The notes: a model not told the origin generated them from the letters alone. Counted from the first letter of the stretch, positions 8,165-16,990 are shown. The stretch is 64,000 nt of DNA from UBA1765 sp045629945 (GCA_045629945.1 JAZQSE010000027.1:62001-126000); one strand, 5' to 3'. Program-made: numbers and translations.

Positions 8165-9220
8165 ATGAGAGCAATCGATTTTTTTTGCGGCGGTGGCGGG
8201 ATGACCTGTGGTCTGCGTCAAGCTGGTATAGATGTTATAGCAGGTGTTGATTTTGACGAGGCTGCAAAAGAAACGTATGAAGCGAACAACGAAGGTGCTA
8301 AATTCGTTACCGCGGACATAAATAAACTTGAACTAGACTATTTTGAAAAAGAACTGGGCGTTCATCGAAATGACGATGATTTAATTCTTGTCGGTTGCAG
8401 TCCGTGCCAATTTTATAGCATCATTCGCTCTTCAAAAGAGAAGTCAAAAGCATCGAAAGACTTGCTTTTGCAATTTCAAAGATTTATTGGATATTACAAC
8501 CCAGGATATGTCCTTGTTGAAAATGTTCCTGGGATTCTTACAAATAAGGAAACTGTTCTTTATGATTTTTTAGACTTTCTAAAAGAACATAATTATGGCT
8601 CGGCTAATTCCCGAACCTGTAAATACGATATCGTTAATATGAAAGATTACGGTATTCCACAAAGTCGCCGCCGTTTTTCGCTTATTGCCACCAGGCTTGA
8701 TAGAGAGGTTCACTTGCCTGAAAAAGACCGTGAAGAAATAACTGTAAAAATGGCAATTGGGGATAGAAGACGGTATAGACGTATAAATGCAGGATTTCGA
8801 GATGCCAATGCCCTAAGATTTCATTCCGCAATACAGCTGTCAGACATAAATTTAGAGCGGATACAAAATACGCCACATGATGGAGGTAGTCGCAAGGAGT
8901 GGAGTCGAAATAGACGGCTACAACTAAAATGCTATCGTGGAAAAGATCATTCTTTTTGTGATGTATATGGCCGAATTTTTTGGGATAAGCCCTCTCCCAC
9001 GATTACGACAAAATTTTTGAGTTATTCGAATGGTCGGTTTGGTCATCCAGAAGATGATAGAGGTTTATCTGTACGAGAAGGTGCAACTTTGCAATCTTTT
9101 CCTTGGGAATACGAATTTAAAACCACAAAATTAGAAGTCGCGGCACGGCTGATTGGTAATGCAGTGCCTCCCGAATATGCAAGACGACTAGGTGAAGTTA
9201 TATTAGAAGGGAATCACTAA
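8165..9220 (+). CDS. DNA (cytosine-5-)-methyltransferase
   Basis: This 351-residue protein has all the main C5-methyltransferase motifs in normal order: motif I FFCGGGGMTCGL (6-17, AdoMet binding), motif IV GCSPCQ (nucleophile Cys81), motif VI ENV (119-121), motif VIII QSRRR (166-170), and motif X GNAVPP near residue 331. The target-recognition region between VIII and IX is about 90 residues. It methylates cytosine at a specific DNA site and should protect the host from the nuclease encoded at the end of the cassette. Only one methylase is present, whereas LlaJI itself uses two. The ribosome site is weak, and the gene starts the cassette 19 bases after a tandem repeat. Confidence 0.93.
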   Translation: MRAIDFFCGGGGMTCGLRQAGIDVIAGVDFDEAAKETYEANNEGAKFVTADINKLELDYFEKELGVHRNDDDLILVGCSPCQFYSIIRSSKEKSKASKDLLLQFQRFIGYYNPGYVLVENVPGILTNKETVLYDFLDFLKEHNYGSANSRTCKYDIVNMKDYGIPQSRRRFSLIATRLDREVHLPEKDREEITVKMAIGDRRRYRRINAGFRDANALRFHSAIQLSDINLERIQNTPHDGGSRKEWSRNRRLQLKCYRGKDHSFCDVYGRIFWDKPSPTITTKFLSYSNGRFGHPEDDRGLSVREGATLQSFPWEYEFKTTKLEVAARLIGNAVPPEYARRLGEVILEGNH

Positions 9221-9225
9221 TTAAT

Positions 9226-11376
9226 ATGAAGAATAATGTAACAGAAATACCTGTCATGATACACCCAAGAGCGTTTGCTGCTTTTGGGGATGAACTTGTT
9301 ACGAGTGATAATGTTGTTCTTGCTGAATTAGTAAAAAATGCTTATGATGCGTATGCATTTGAAGTTGCTATTTCTTTGGTTACAAATGGCAATAATCAAA
9401 GGATAGAAATCTCGGATGATGGACTCGGGATGTCCGTTGAAACAATAAGAGACGCGTTTGCCACTGTAGCCACACCGTATAAAGAAAATAGTCCGGTTGT
9501 TACCCGGATTGTTGATGGAAAAAAGAAACAAAGGAGTGTTTCTGGAAATAAGGGCGTGGGGCGTTTTTCTGTTGCCAAAATAGGGAAATCCATATCAATA
9601 TATACAAAAACTTCAGGAATGAAATCGTGTGTATTGGTGTCAATCGATTGGAATAAATTGCGAAATGCAAAATCCATCGAGCAATGTAGAATTGAGTTGG
9701 ATAACAACCCTAAGGAAGACCCTTTAATTGACAAAGAGTCAGGAACGGTTATTCGCATTGATGAATTAAGAGAATTTTGGTCAAGGGATAAATTTATGTC
9801 TTTAAAAGATGAGTTGTCCCGTTTGCTTAATCCATTTAATAAAATCAATGATTTTTCAATCCATCTAATTCAAAAAGATAATGGTGATTTATTTGATGAT
9901 GATCTGAAAATAGAGTTGAATCCATTTATAGATAAGCCTGCATACTCCATTTCGGGAACTGTTAATAAAGAGGGAAAAGTTTCTTGGAAATACATAAACA
10001 ACTCTCTTGCAAAAAAAAGAGAAAAGAATGGCACTCTTCCTTGGGATAAGCCACATTATGAAAAGCTTTTAAATCAAGGTGAAGATTTTTGTGATTACAA
10101 ATGTGGTGCCTTTTCTTTTGAGATTCGTGTTTGGGATTTGGATTCTGATAGTATAAAAAATGTTTCCGATTCATTTAACATCAAACGATCGGATATTAGA
10201 AAAACTATATCTAAATTTAAAGGCTTATCTGTTTATCGAGACAATATTCTTGTATTGCCCAAATCTAATGCGACAAAGGATTGGCTGGGGCTTGATGCTA
10301 GACGTATTAGTGAAATCGGCAAACGAATTAGCACAACCCAAATTATAGGAATGGTGAATATTTCTTCGACAGAAAACCCTGGACTTCGGGATACAACTGA
10401 TCGAGAAAGTTTGACAGATACGTCTGAATACAAACAATTTACACTTGTTTTGCTTGGAATTATCGAAGTTCTTCAAAATGAACGATATAACGATAGGGTT
10501 GAAACGCAAAAGTCTACACCTTTAAATCAGTTGATAGACACTCAAGCCTCAGAAAAACTTGTTAATGATATTGAAGAAGCCGTAAAAAATAATTTCAGTG
10601 GACAAGATATCGTAAGTATTGTTAAGAATTATCATTCTGAAAATAAAAAGAAAATTGAAGATTTGACATCAAGATTGACTTACTACGCACAAACGGCATC
10701 TTTAGGTTCTGTTGCACTTGTTGTTATGCATGAATTTCTCACTGGAATGAACTCCGTAAAAAGATTTTTAAACAAAGTAAAATCTTATATGGACTCTTTT
10801 GATGCAAGAACTAACGAATACTATAATGATGCTGAAAATGGTCATAAACGATTGACTGAATTGGTTGGTAGTTTTGCTCCCTTGTGTATGAAAGATTTAC
10901 GGAAAAAGAAGTTCGAATGCGATTTGTATAGTAGCATAAAAAAATCCGAAAGCCTTATTAGAGCGAAGAAAATTAGCCAAGACATTGAATTTGATATAGA
11001 CATCCCTGAGGGCATTTCTGTTTCTATATCGGAAGGAGAATTACAAACTATATTCATCAACCTGTTTGATAATGCATGTTATTGGATAAAGGAATCAAAC
11101 AACGTAGATAAGAAAATTCTTGTATCATTAGAAAGAATAGGTGATGAAAAATTATTAATTGTGGTTAGTGATACTGGAAATGGGATTTTACCAGAAAATG
11201 CAGAAAAAATCTTCTTACCTGGCGTGACCTCGAAAATTAATGGCTTGGGAATGGGACTAGTAATTGTTGCTGAATTGTTAAGCAGTTGTAAGTGTAAGAT
11301 AGGATTGCGCGTTCCAAGTGATACTGCAGGCGCAACCTTTGTTTTCGACTTGCCACTCGCAAAGAAGGGGGAATGA
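9226..11376 (+). CDS. Soluble histidine kinase with two GHKL ATPase domains (MORC/Hsp90-like N-terminus)
   Basis: This 716-residue protein has no signal peptide or membrane helix. Residues 12-150 are a GHKL ATPase of the Hsp90/MORC type: LAELVKNAYDAY (Asn38), DDGLGM (64-69), and a glycine-rich NKGVGRFS lid. About 200-480 is a mixed middle domain. A histidine-kinase dimerisation helix follows, with the candidate phosphoacceptor His502 in VVMHEFLTGMNSVKRFLN. A second, complete GHKL domain occupies about 600-712 (LFDNACYWI, VSDTGNGI, GLGMGLVIV). The gene starts 5 bases after the methyltransferase and overlaps the receiver gene by ATGA, so all three are probably one transcript. The likely role is an intracellular sensor passing phosphate to the next protein. 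Confidence 0.8.
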   Translation: MKNNVTEIPVMIHPRAFAAFGDELVTSDNVVLAELVKNAYDAYAFEVAISLVTNGNNQRIEISDDGLGMSVETIRDAFATVATPYKENSPVVTRIVDGKKKQRSVSGNKGVGRFSVAKIGKSISIYTKTSGMKSCVLVSIDWNKLRNAKSIEQCRIELDNNPKEDPLIDKESGTVIRIDELREFWSRDKFMSLKDELSRLLNPFNKINDFSIHLIQKDNGDLFDDDLKIELNPFIDKPAYSISGTVNKEGKVSWKYINNSLAKKREKNGTLPWDKPHYEKLLNQGEDFCDYKCGAFSFEIRVWDLDSDSIKNVSDSFNIKRSDIRKTISKFKGLSVYRDNILVLPKSNATKDWLGLDARRISEIGKRISTTQIIGMVNISSTENPGLRDTTDRESLTDTSEYKQFTLVLLGIIEVLQNERYNDRVETQKSTPLNQLIDTQASEKLVNDIEEAVKNNFSGQDIVSIVKNYHSENKKKIEDLTSRLTYYAQTASLGSVALVVMHEFLTGMNSVKRFLNKVKSYMDSFDARTNEYYNDAENGHKRLTELVGSFAPLCMKDLRKKKFECDLYSSIKKSESLIRAKKISQDIEFDIDIPEGISVSISEGELQTIFINLFDNACYWIKESNNVDKKILVSLERIGDEKLLIVVSDTGNGILPENAEKIFLPGVTSKINGLGMGLVIVAELLSSCKCKIGLRVPSDTAGATFVFDLPLAKKGE

Positions 11377-12443
11377 ATATGGTGCTCTTAATTGTTGAAG
11401 ATAAGCCAGATTCTGTTAAGGGAATTGTAGATTATTATAAAGACAAATGCTGGAATGTAATTGTAAAAGAATTCAAAGAAGCTTTAGAGTGTATAGAGAA
11501 GGAAAGTCCAGATATAATTATTTTGGATTGGATGGACGATGTTGGCGACGATAAAGGCGCCGGGAAATTAATATTTGATAAAGCTCAAAATAAGCCCATA
11601 ATTGTCTTTTCTGCACTTGCCGGAGCATTGTCATTGGATGATGTTCCTGATAATCCATTTATCGATAAAATTCCAAAAGGTGATGAGAGTGTCGTAATAA
11701 AAAGGATTGACGAATGGGAAAGATATTTAAAACTAGTTAATGAGGTAAAAAATCAAATTAATGAAGCCACGTCATTTATGATGGCATCGCTGCGACCAGC
11801 TGTAAAGTTGAATTCGGGGTATCCTGGTGATGCTGTTGTAAAATTCATGTTAAATAAGCAAGCGTCGGAATTTTTTAATTCTAGATTAGATGAATACGAT
11901 AGAAATCCCACATGGACACAATACTTGTATCCACCATTGTCTAGCAAATTGTTAGTTGCAGATGTTTTAAAAAGTGTGGCAGAAGAAAAATACTTCGTTC
12001 TTTTAACGCCTAGTTGTGATATGGCTAGAGCAGGGGAAGATAAAAAGGTCTTAATAGCATCTTGTATGGATTACTATAAATTCCATGACTTTGGGAAAAT
12101 TAAGGACTTTAATCCAAATGATGAAAAAAAGGGGGTTCCAAAAGTAGAAACTGTGTCAAAACTTTTGTCATATGGATATAATACATTTAGAGTGCCTTTG
12201 CCAGAATTGCCAAATGTTTTTCCATTTTTAACTGTAAATTTAAGAGATTTACAATTTATAGAGTTGTCTACAATAGCACTAAACTACAACAAGGTGGATA
12301 AATCAAGGCATAACTTTGTTAGGTTAGCCTCCGTCAATAGTCCTTATAGAGAGCAAATTGTTTGGGCTCATATGGTTAACTCGTGTCGTCCCGGTGTTCC
12401 AGAGAGGGATTACAAATTGTGGGCTGAGAATATTTTGAAATGA
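11373..12443 (+). CDS. Receiver-domain protein with a large unknown C-terminal domain
   Basis: This is a 356-residue protein. Residues 1-115 form a receiver domain: acidic pair Glu9/Asp10, phosphoacceptor Asp52 in IIILDWMD, Ser80 and a lysine at 99 or 102. The remaining 240 residues match no output domain I know. They lack a helix-turn-helix and contain VLLTPSCDMARAG and a tyrosine-rich end. The start has a strong AAGGGGG ribosome site and overlaps the kinase stop as ATGA. It is almost certainly the partner of the kinase. The output could be a protein contact within the restriction complex rather than transcription control. Confidence 0.75.
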   Translation: MNMVLLIVEDKPDSVKGIVDYYKDKCWNVIVKEFKEALECIEKESPDIIILDWMDDVGDDKGAGKLIFDKAQNKPIIVFSALAGALSLDDVPDNPFIDKIPKGDESVVIKRIDEWERYLKLVNEVKNQINEATSFMMASLRPAVKLNSGYPGDAVVKFMLNKQASEFFNSRLDEYDRNPTWTQYLYPPLSSKLLVADVLKSVAEEKYFVLLTPSCDMARAGEDKKVLIASCMDYYKFHDFGKIKDFNPNDEKKGVPKVETVSKLLSYGYNTFRVPLPELPNVFPFLTVNLRDLQFIELSTIALNYNKVDKSRHNFVRLASVNSPYREQIVWAHMVNSCRPGVPERDYKLWAENILK

Positions 12444-12505
12444 AAATGTTTTACTTCATTGTTTGTTTTCGCAGTTTCTCTTAAATATAGACGCAGGAGT
12501 ATAAT

Positions 12506-13807
12506 ATGGATTTTGAAACTTTTGAAAGTCAATTTGTTCCTTTCTGCAAAACACCTGGTGTAGAAAGCCAAAAACCGTCATCCTATTACAGGGCGATCCA
12601 GTATCTAGCGGAGTATTTGGGCATATCTGATATAAATAATGATAATGCGAAAATAATATTGGCAAAAGAAGACGAAGTCAAAGATAAATCAAGTTCTTTT
12701 TATAAAGCCTTATTGAGGGATTTAGAGTTAAAAGGTCGAAAATCTTATTTGGAAAATGGATTTATGAGTGCCGCATTTCCATTTTTTCGGCGATTCCTGT
12801 TAAACGATCATGTAAAAGTGTCAAAAAAGTCGGCAGATGAAAACGAGAAACAGCAGATGAGATCTCTCCAAGCCATTTTTTTCGGTGCTCCTGGTACAGG
12901 AAAATCTTACAAAGTTAATGGTATTATTCAAAATCAACAGGTATTCCGCACCACATTCCATCCGGATTACGATTACGCTCAATTCGTAGGCGCTTACAAG
13001 CCCAAGAAAGATGGGAATGCAATCACTTATTCCTTTGTTCCGCAGGTTTTCGCAAAGGCTTACGCTGCGGCTTGGAAACAGTATTTCGATGCGGGTAGTG
13101 TGTCAACAGTAGAGAACCAGGTCTATCTTGTTATAGAAGAAATCAACCGCGGAAACTGTGCCCAAATTTTCGGCGATATTTTCCAGTTGCTTGACCGCGT
13201 TAGCGATGGCTCCGATAAAGGCTTCTCGCAATATTCCATTGATGCAGATTGCGATTTCGCCGATTGGCTCAAGAATAATGATGCCGGATTAAAATCTGTC
13301 TGGAATCAATACATAGACGAAGTCGGCGATGGCAAGCTCAAGCTCCCGCCGAACTTGAACATTCTCGCCACCATGAACACCAGCGACCAGTCGCTGTTCC
13401 CCATGGACAGTGCGTTCAAGCGTCGCTTTGACTGGGAGTATGTGCCGATTAGTTTTGATGGCAAGGATGCCGCCAATTACCAAATCGACATCGACGGTTC
13501 ATTCTATTCTTGGAAAAATTTTGTCGAAGCCGTCAATGATAAGATTCTAGACCTCACCGAATCCGAAGACAAGCAACTCGGCGAATTCTTTATCAAGCCC
13601 GACAACGGCAACATCATTTCTAAGGAACGATTTCTCGGTAAGGTGATGTTCTACCTTTGGAACGAGGTCTGCAAAGACGAGCATAAAAACGGCTCATTCT
13701 TCCGTGCAAAAATCAATGACAATAAAGATTTCTTTACTTTCCAGGACCTTTACAAGAAAAAGGACCTTTTAAAGCTGTTTATGGACGAGTTGTTAAAGAA
13801 GGAGTAG
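12506..13807 (+). CDS. McrB-like AAA+ NTPase subunit
   Basis: This 433-residue protein has an N-terminal domain of about 110 residues of unknown type, followed by an AAA+ core. The core has Walker A GAPGTGKS (127-134), Walker B with VIEEINRGN, and the McrB-family MNTSDQS block near residue 290 followed by FKRRFDW. McrB NTPases drive DNA translocation for a McrC-type nuclease, here the last gene of the cassette. A GGAG ribosome site lies 7 bases before the start. The first third is AT-rich like its neighbours; from about nt 12980 the gene is visibly richer in GC (many GCC, AAC, CTC codons), hinting at mosaic origin. Confidence 0.88.
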   Translation: MDFETFESQFVPFCKTPGVESQKPSSYYRAIQYLAEYLGISDINNDNAKIILAKEDEVKDKSSSFYKALLRDLELKGRKSYLENGFMSAAFPFFRRFLLNDHVKVSKKSADENEKQQMRSLQAIFFGAPGTGKSYKVNGIIQNQQVFRTTFHPDYDYAQFVGAYKPKKDGNAITYSFVPQVFAKAYAAAWKQYFDAGSVSTVENQVYLVIEEINRGNCAQIFGDIFQLLDRVSDGSDKGFSQYSIDADCDFADWLKNNDAGLKSVWNQYIDEVGDGKLKLPPNLNILATMNTSDQSLFPMDSAFKRRFDWEYVPISFDGKDAANYQIDIDGSFYSWKNFVEAVNDKILDLTESEDKQLGEFFIKPDNGNIISKERFLGKVMFYLWNEVCKDEHKNGSFFRAKINDNKDFFTFQDLYKKKDLLKLFMDELLKKE

Positions 13808-13810
13808 GCG

Positions 13811-14917
13811 ATGTCAGATTATAAGATTCCATCCTTGCCTTTACCTTTTAAGTTTGAATCCGTTGCGATATACAAGCAACTTTCTGCAGCGTCAAGAGCG
13901 TTGGCCGAATTAAAGGGAGTCGCGCAAACAATTCCTAACGAGAACATTCTGCTGAGCACTTTGGTCTTGCAAGAGGCTAAAGATAGTTCCGAAGTAGAGA
14001 ATATCGTAACTACGCAAGATGAAGTTTATCAGGCGGATTTGGGTATCCAAGAAACCCTTTTCAAGCCCGCGCAAAAAGAGGTGTTGCGTTATCGCGAAGC
14101 GATGCATAAAGGGTTTAGCCTCATCAGGTCGAACCATTTGCTTACGAATGCCGTAATCAAGCAAATTCAGCAAGTGCTAGAACAAAATAAGGCGGGCTTT
14201 CGGTCCGTCCCTGGTACAGCATTGAAAAATGGGCAAGGCGAAACAATCTATACTCCGCCTCAGTCAAAAGATGAAATCGAACGATTGATGTCCAATTTGG
14301 AAAAGTTCATTAACGACCCTGAAGTTTCTGATCTTGACCCGTTGATCAAATTGCCAATTATTCACCACCAGTTTGAAAGCGTCCACCCATTCTATGATGG
14401 CAATGGTAGAACAGGCAGAATAATAAATATCCTGTACTTAGTTACGAACGGCCTTTTGGACCTTCCCATTCTTTATTTGAGTCGTTATATCAACCATAAT
14501 AAGGCGCGTTATTATTCCCTGATACAAGAAATTAGGGAAAAGGCTCCCGATAATGAAAAAGAATGGGAGTCGTGGATTATTTTCCTTTTGAAGGGCGTGG
14601 AGGAAACCGCAAACGAAAATGTAATCCTGGTTGGGAAGATTAGAGAACTGATGCAGGAGTACAAGCAAAAGATTCGGTCGGCCTTTGGTGCAAAGTATAA
14701 CCATGAACTGCTGAACAACTTGTTCAAACACCCTTATACGAAGATTGAGTATATTGTCCGTGATCTCGAGGTCTATCGCCTTACTGCGGCAAAATACCTT
14801 GATGAGTTGGTAAAAATGGGGTTGTTGAATAAAGAAAAAGTTGGAAATAGCAATTATTATATCAATCAACGTTTAATAGACTTGTTTATAAATCAGCCAA
14901 ATGTAGAGGATAAATAA
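13811..14917 (+). CDS. Fic-family enzyme (probable AMP-transferase), class II
   Basis: This 368-residue protein contains the complete Fic signature HPFYDGNGRTGR, with catalytic His192 and anion-binding Arg200/Arg203. The N-terminal helix carries the inhibitory motif S-x-x-x-E-N (Ser59 to Asn64), so it is self-inhibited in the class II manner. The last 70 residues look like a winged helix (YIVRDLEVYRLTAAKYLDELVKMGLL). Fic enzymes attach AMP or related groups to target proteins. The gene lies 3 bases after the McrB-like gene and directly before the nuclease gene, so it is inside the restriction operon. The target may be a cassette subunit or a host protein; the sequence does not say. Confidence 0.9.
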   Translation: MSDYKIPSLPLPFKFESVAIYKQLSAASRALAELKGVAQTIPNENILLSTLVLQEAKDSSEVENIVTTQDEVYQADLGIQETLFKPAQKEVLRYREAMHKGFSLIRSNHLLTNAVIKQIQQVLEQNKAGFRSVPGTALKNGQGETIYTPPQSKDEIERLMSNLEKFINDPEVSDLDPLIKLPIIHHQFESVHPFYDGNGRTGRIINILYLVTNGLLDLPILYLSRYINHNKARYYSLIQEIREKAPDNEKEWESWIIFLLKGVEETANENVILVGKIRELMQEYKQKIRSAFGAKYNHELLNNLFKHPYTKIEYIVRDLEVYRLTAAKYLDELVKMGLLNKEKVGNSNYYINQRLIDLFINQPNVEDK

Positions 14918-14934
14918 CCCGAAAAGGAAAAAGT

Positions 14935-15045
14935 ATGCTAGATAGTCTATGTCTAAAAAATCACAAAAATTAGACACGTTAGGCAATCTATGTCTAAAAA
15001 ATCGCAAAAATTAGACACGTTAGGCAATCTATGTCTAAAAAACCG
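14935..15045 (+). repeat. 41-bp tandem repeat across the start of the nuclease gene
   Basis: Two full units begin at 14949 and 14990, and a partial third at 15031. Each begins ATGTCTAAAAAA and carries AATTAGACACGTTAGGCAATCT. Because 41 is not a multiple of three, the three identical ATGs lie in three frames. The best ribosome site (AAAAGGAAAAAG) precedes an ATG at 14935, whose frame stops at TAG 14971-14973 inside the first unit. Without the two extra units that ATG would be in frame with the nuclease. Confidence 0.9.
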
Positions 15046-16990
15046 CAAAAAACAGCCATTTCTACTAAAAACGATGATTTTCCTTTTTGAACAGTTCGCC
15101 TATAGCGAAAAATTTTTGCAAGATATCCTTCCGCTAGAAAAGAAGGGTGGCAATTGGGATTTGCCGAAGGGTTTTGTTGTAAAAAGCAAGTCCGGCGGAT
15201 ATACACTTGATGGCGTTGGGTATTTTTATAACAAGTCCGCAAAGGACTCGAAGAATAAAATTATTTTCGTGTTGCCCAAGGTGTTTTTGGAAGAGAGTGG
15301 CAAGGCTTTTGGCAAGGATGTAAAAGATTGCGAGAATTTCACTCTTGAAAACGCGCCCAAGGACTTCCTTGCGAATCTTTCGATGTGGGTTTGCTCCTCG
15401 ATTGCGCAATATCAAAAATTGCATCCGAGTGACAGGAATATAGATTCTCCGAATGCCCGCCGTTTCGATAGCGATGCGTCTGCTCCAACTCTCATAGACG
15501 TAATGAATACGATGAAACTGTTCTATGCCGAAAACAAGAATCTGTTTGTGTTTACGGCAAAGAATAAGCACAGTGGCAATAACCGTATTGATTGGCGTCG
15601 CATGGTTACGCATACGCAACCATTTATGCAAGGTAATGAGCTAATTTATATGGAGTTGGAAAACAAGAAGAAGGTCTTCGACCTAGATGATCGCCTGCTG
15701 GTGTTTTATTTTTCGGCGATGCACTATATTGAGGAAACTTTTGGCTTCAAGATGCCACATTCGGAATTCTATGTTCCAATGCACGTGAACGAATTTCGCC
15801 GCCTGCTGGGGCACCGCGGTCTCGTGGAATTGCGTCGCATAAAGCACAAGTATTTCGCTGACAAGTTACTGAAACTCTACAATATCGTGAAGGTGTTCTT
15901 TGAGTGGGGCGGAACATTCAGCGCAAACGATTACAGTAGTGAATACTTGCTCACAAGCAAGTACAACAATGTATTTGAAGCAATGATTGATCGTCTAATT
16001 GGGGATAATTTGCCTAATAGCATGAAATATTTGAAAGAGCAGAAAGACGGTAAGATTATTGACCATTTATACAAAGATCGTCAACTCATTTTTGCTGATG
16101 AAAATCAGAAAATTTGGTTTATTGGCGACAGTAAATATTATAGTGAGGGTCAAAAGATTGAGGGATCTTCCATATATAAACAGTTTACCTATGCGAAAAA
16201 CATCATTCAGTATAACATTGGCGAGCTATTGGACAATGGGTCCCCCTTCGAAGGCTTGCGTTATCGCGACGAGCTAACCGAAGGTTACTCCGTAACGCCA
16301 AACTTTTTTATTCGCGGATATCTACCGGAAGCTAAAAATGGTATCGATAAAGATTCGTTGCAGTTCCGCGAACCCTATTTCAGAAGTGACCCGACAGAAG
16401 AGTTGATAAAGAATGAGGAGGATTCGAGGAACTATCAACTCATAGATGACGACGGCAATTCAATCGGTTCTAAGGAAGGACAATCTCTTTGGGACCTGCG
16501 CAATCGTCACTTTGAAAACCGCCTCTTTGACCGTGACACGCTTTTGCTGCAAGTCTATAACGTTAATTTCTTGTATGTGCTAAAAGCCTATACATCAAAA
16601 CGTTCTTCTTTGCGCGAAGAGTTCAAACGCGATGCCCGAGAGAAGTTCCGCAGGAATTTTTTGAGTTTGTTAAGAGAGAAGTATTATTTTTGGGCAATCT
16701 ACTTGCCTAATCATAAATCACCTGATTACGAAGATAAACTTCGAGAATTTGTTGATAATAATTTTCGAAAATTGACTGGCAGAATCTACAGGCCATTTGA
16801 CATCAAGAAATGCATTATCCTTGCTTTGGAAAAAGAATCGGTTGAAAAAAACAAAGAAGATTATTTGATTATTCGAGAAGCTGTAAAAAAGGCCAACTGT
16901 GAGGTATTCTCCTTGGAACCACAGGATCTTTTCGGATGGGATGAAGCTACGTTACGTAAGACACGTGTTTGGGAAGATTCTTTAGAATAA
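14990..16990 (+). CDS. LlaJI/McrC-like restriction endonuclease subunit
   Basis: This is a 666-residue protein from the second repeat ATG; an internal ATG at 15074 (MIFLFEQFAY) is an alternative start. About residues 30-450 resemble the LlaJI restriction domain. A PD-(D/E)XK-type core lies in the middle, with acidic residues followed by FIGDSKYY (about residues 379-386). The C-terminal 200 residues are charged and helical. The LlaJI system of Lactococcus pairs an McrB-like NTPase with a nuclease of this type and 5-methylcytosine methylases, so the assignment also fits the neighbours. Translation probably depends on re-initiation 17 bases after a short upstream frame, because a tandem repeat blocks the strongest start. 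Confidence 0.8.
   Translation: MSKKSQKLDTLGNLCLKNRKKQPFLLKTMIFLFEQFAYSEKFLQDILPLEKKGGNWDLPKGFVVKSKSGGYTLDGVGYFYNKSAKDSKNKIIFVLPKVFLEESGKAFGKDVKDCENFTLENAPKDFLANLSMWVCSSIAQYQKLHPSDRNIDSPNARRFDSDASAPTLIDVMNTMKLFYAENKNLFVFTAKNKHSGNNRIDWRRMVTHTQPFMQGNELIYMELENKKKVFDLDDRLLVFYFSAMHYIEETFGFKMPHSEFYVPMHVNEFRRLLGHRGLVELRRIKHKYFADKLLKLYNIVKVFFEWGGTFSANDYSSEYLLTSKYNNVFEAMIDRLIGDNLPNSMKYLKEQKDGKIIDHLYKDRQLIFADENQKIWFIGDSKYYSEGQKIEGSSIYKQFTYAKNIIQYNIGELLDNGSPFEGLRYRDELTEGYSVTPNFFIRGYLPEAKNGIDKDSLQFREPYFRSDPTEELIKNEEDSRNYQLIDDDGNSIGSKEGQSLWDLRNRHFENRLFDRDTLLLQVYNVNFLYVLKAYTSKRSSLREEFKRDAREKFRRNFLSLLREKYYFWAIYLPNHKSPDYEDKLREFVDNNFRKLTGRIYRPFDIKKCIILALEKESVEKNKEDYLIIREAVKKANCEVFSLEPQDLFGWDEATLRKTRVWEDSLE

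Noticed and set aside
12463..12491. Separate promoter before the McrB-like gene (TTGTTT, 17 bases, TATAGA)
   Set aside because: The transcript would start on the ribosome site itself, leaving almost no leader.
14935..15045. CRISPR-like array
   Set aside because: The 41-bp units are directly tandem without spacers and number only two and a part.
12506..16990. Plain type IV McrBC system
   Set aside because: A C5-methyltransferase heads the same cassette and the nuclease resembles LlaJI, so a methylation-protected system fits better.
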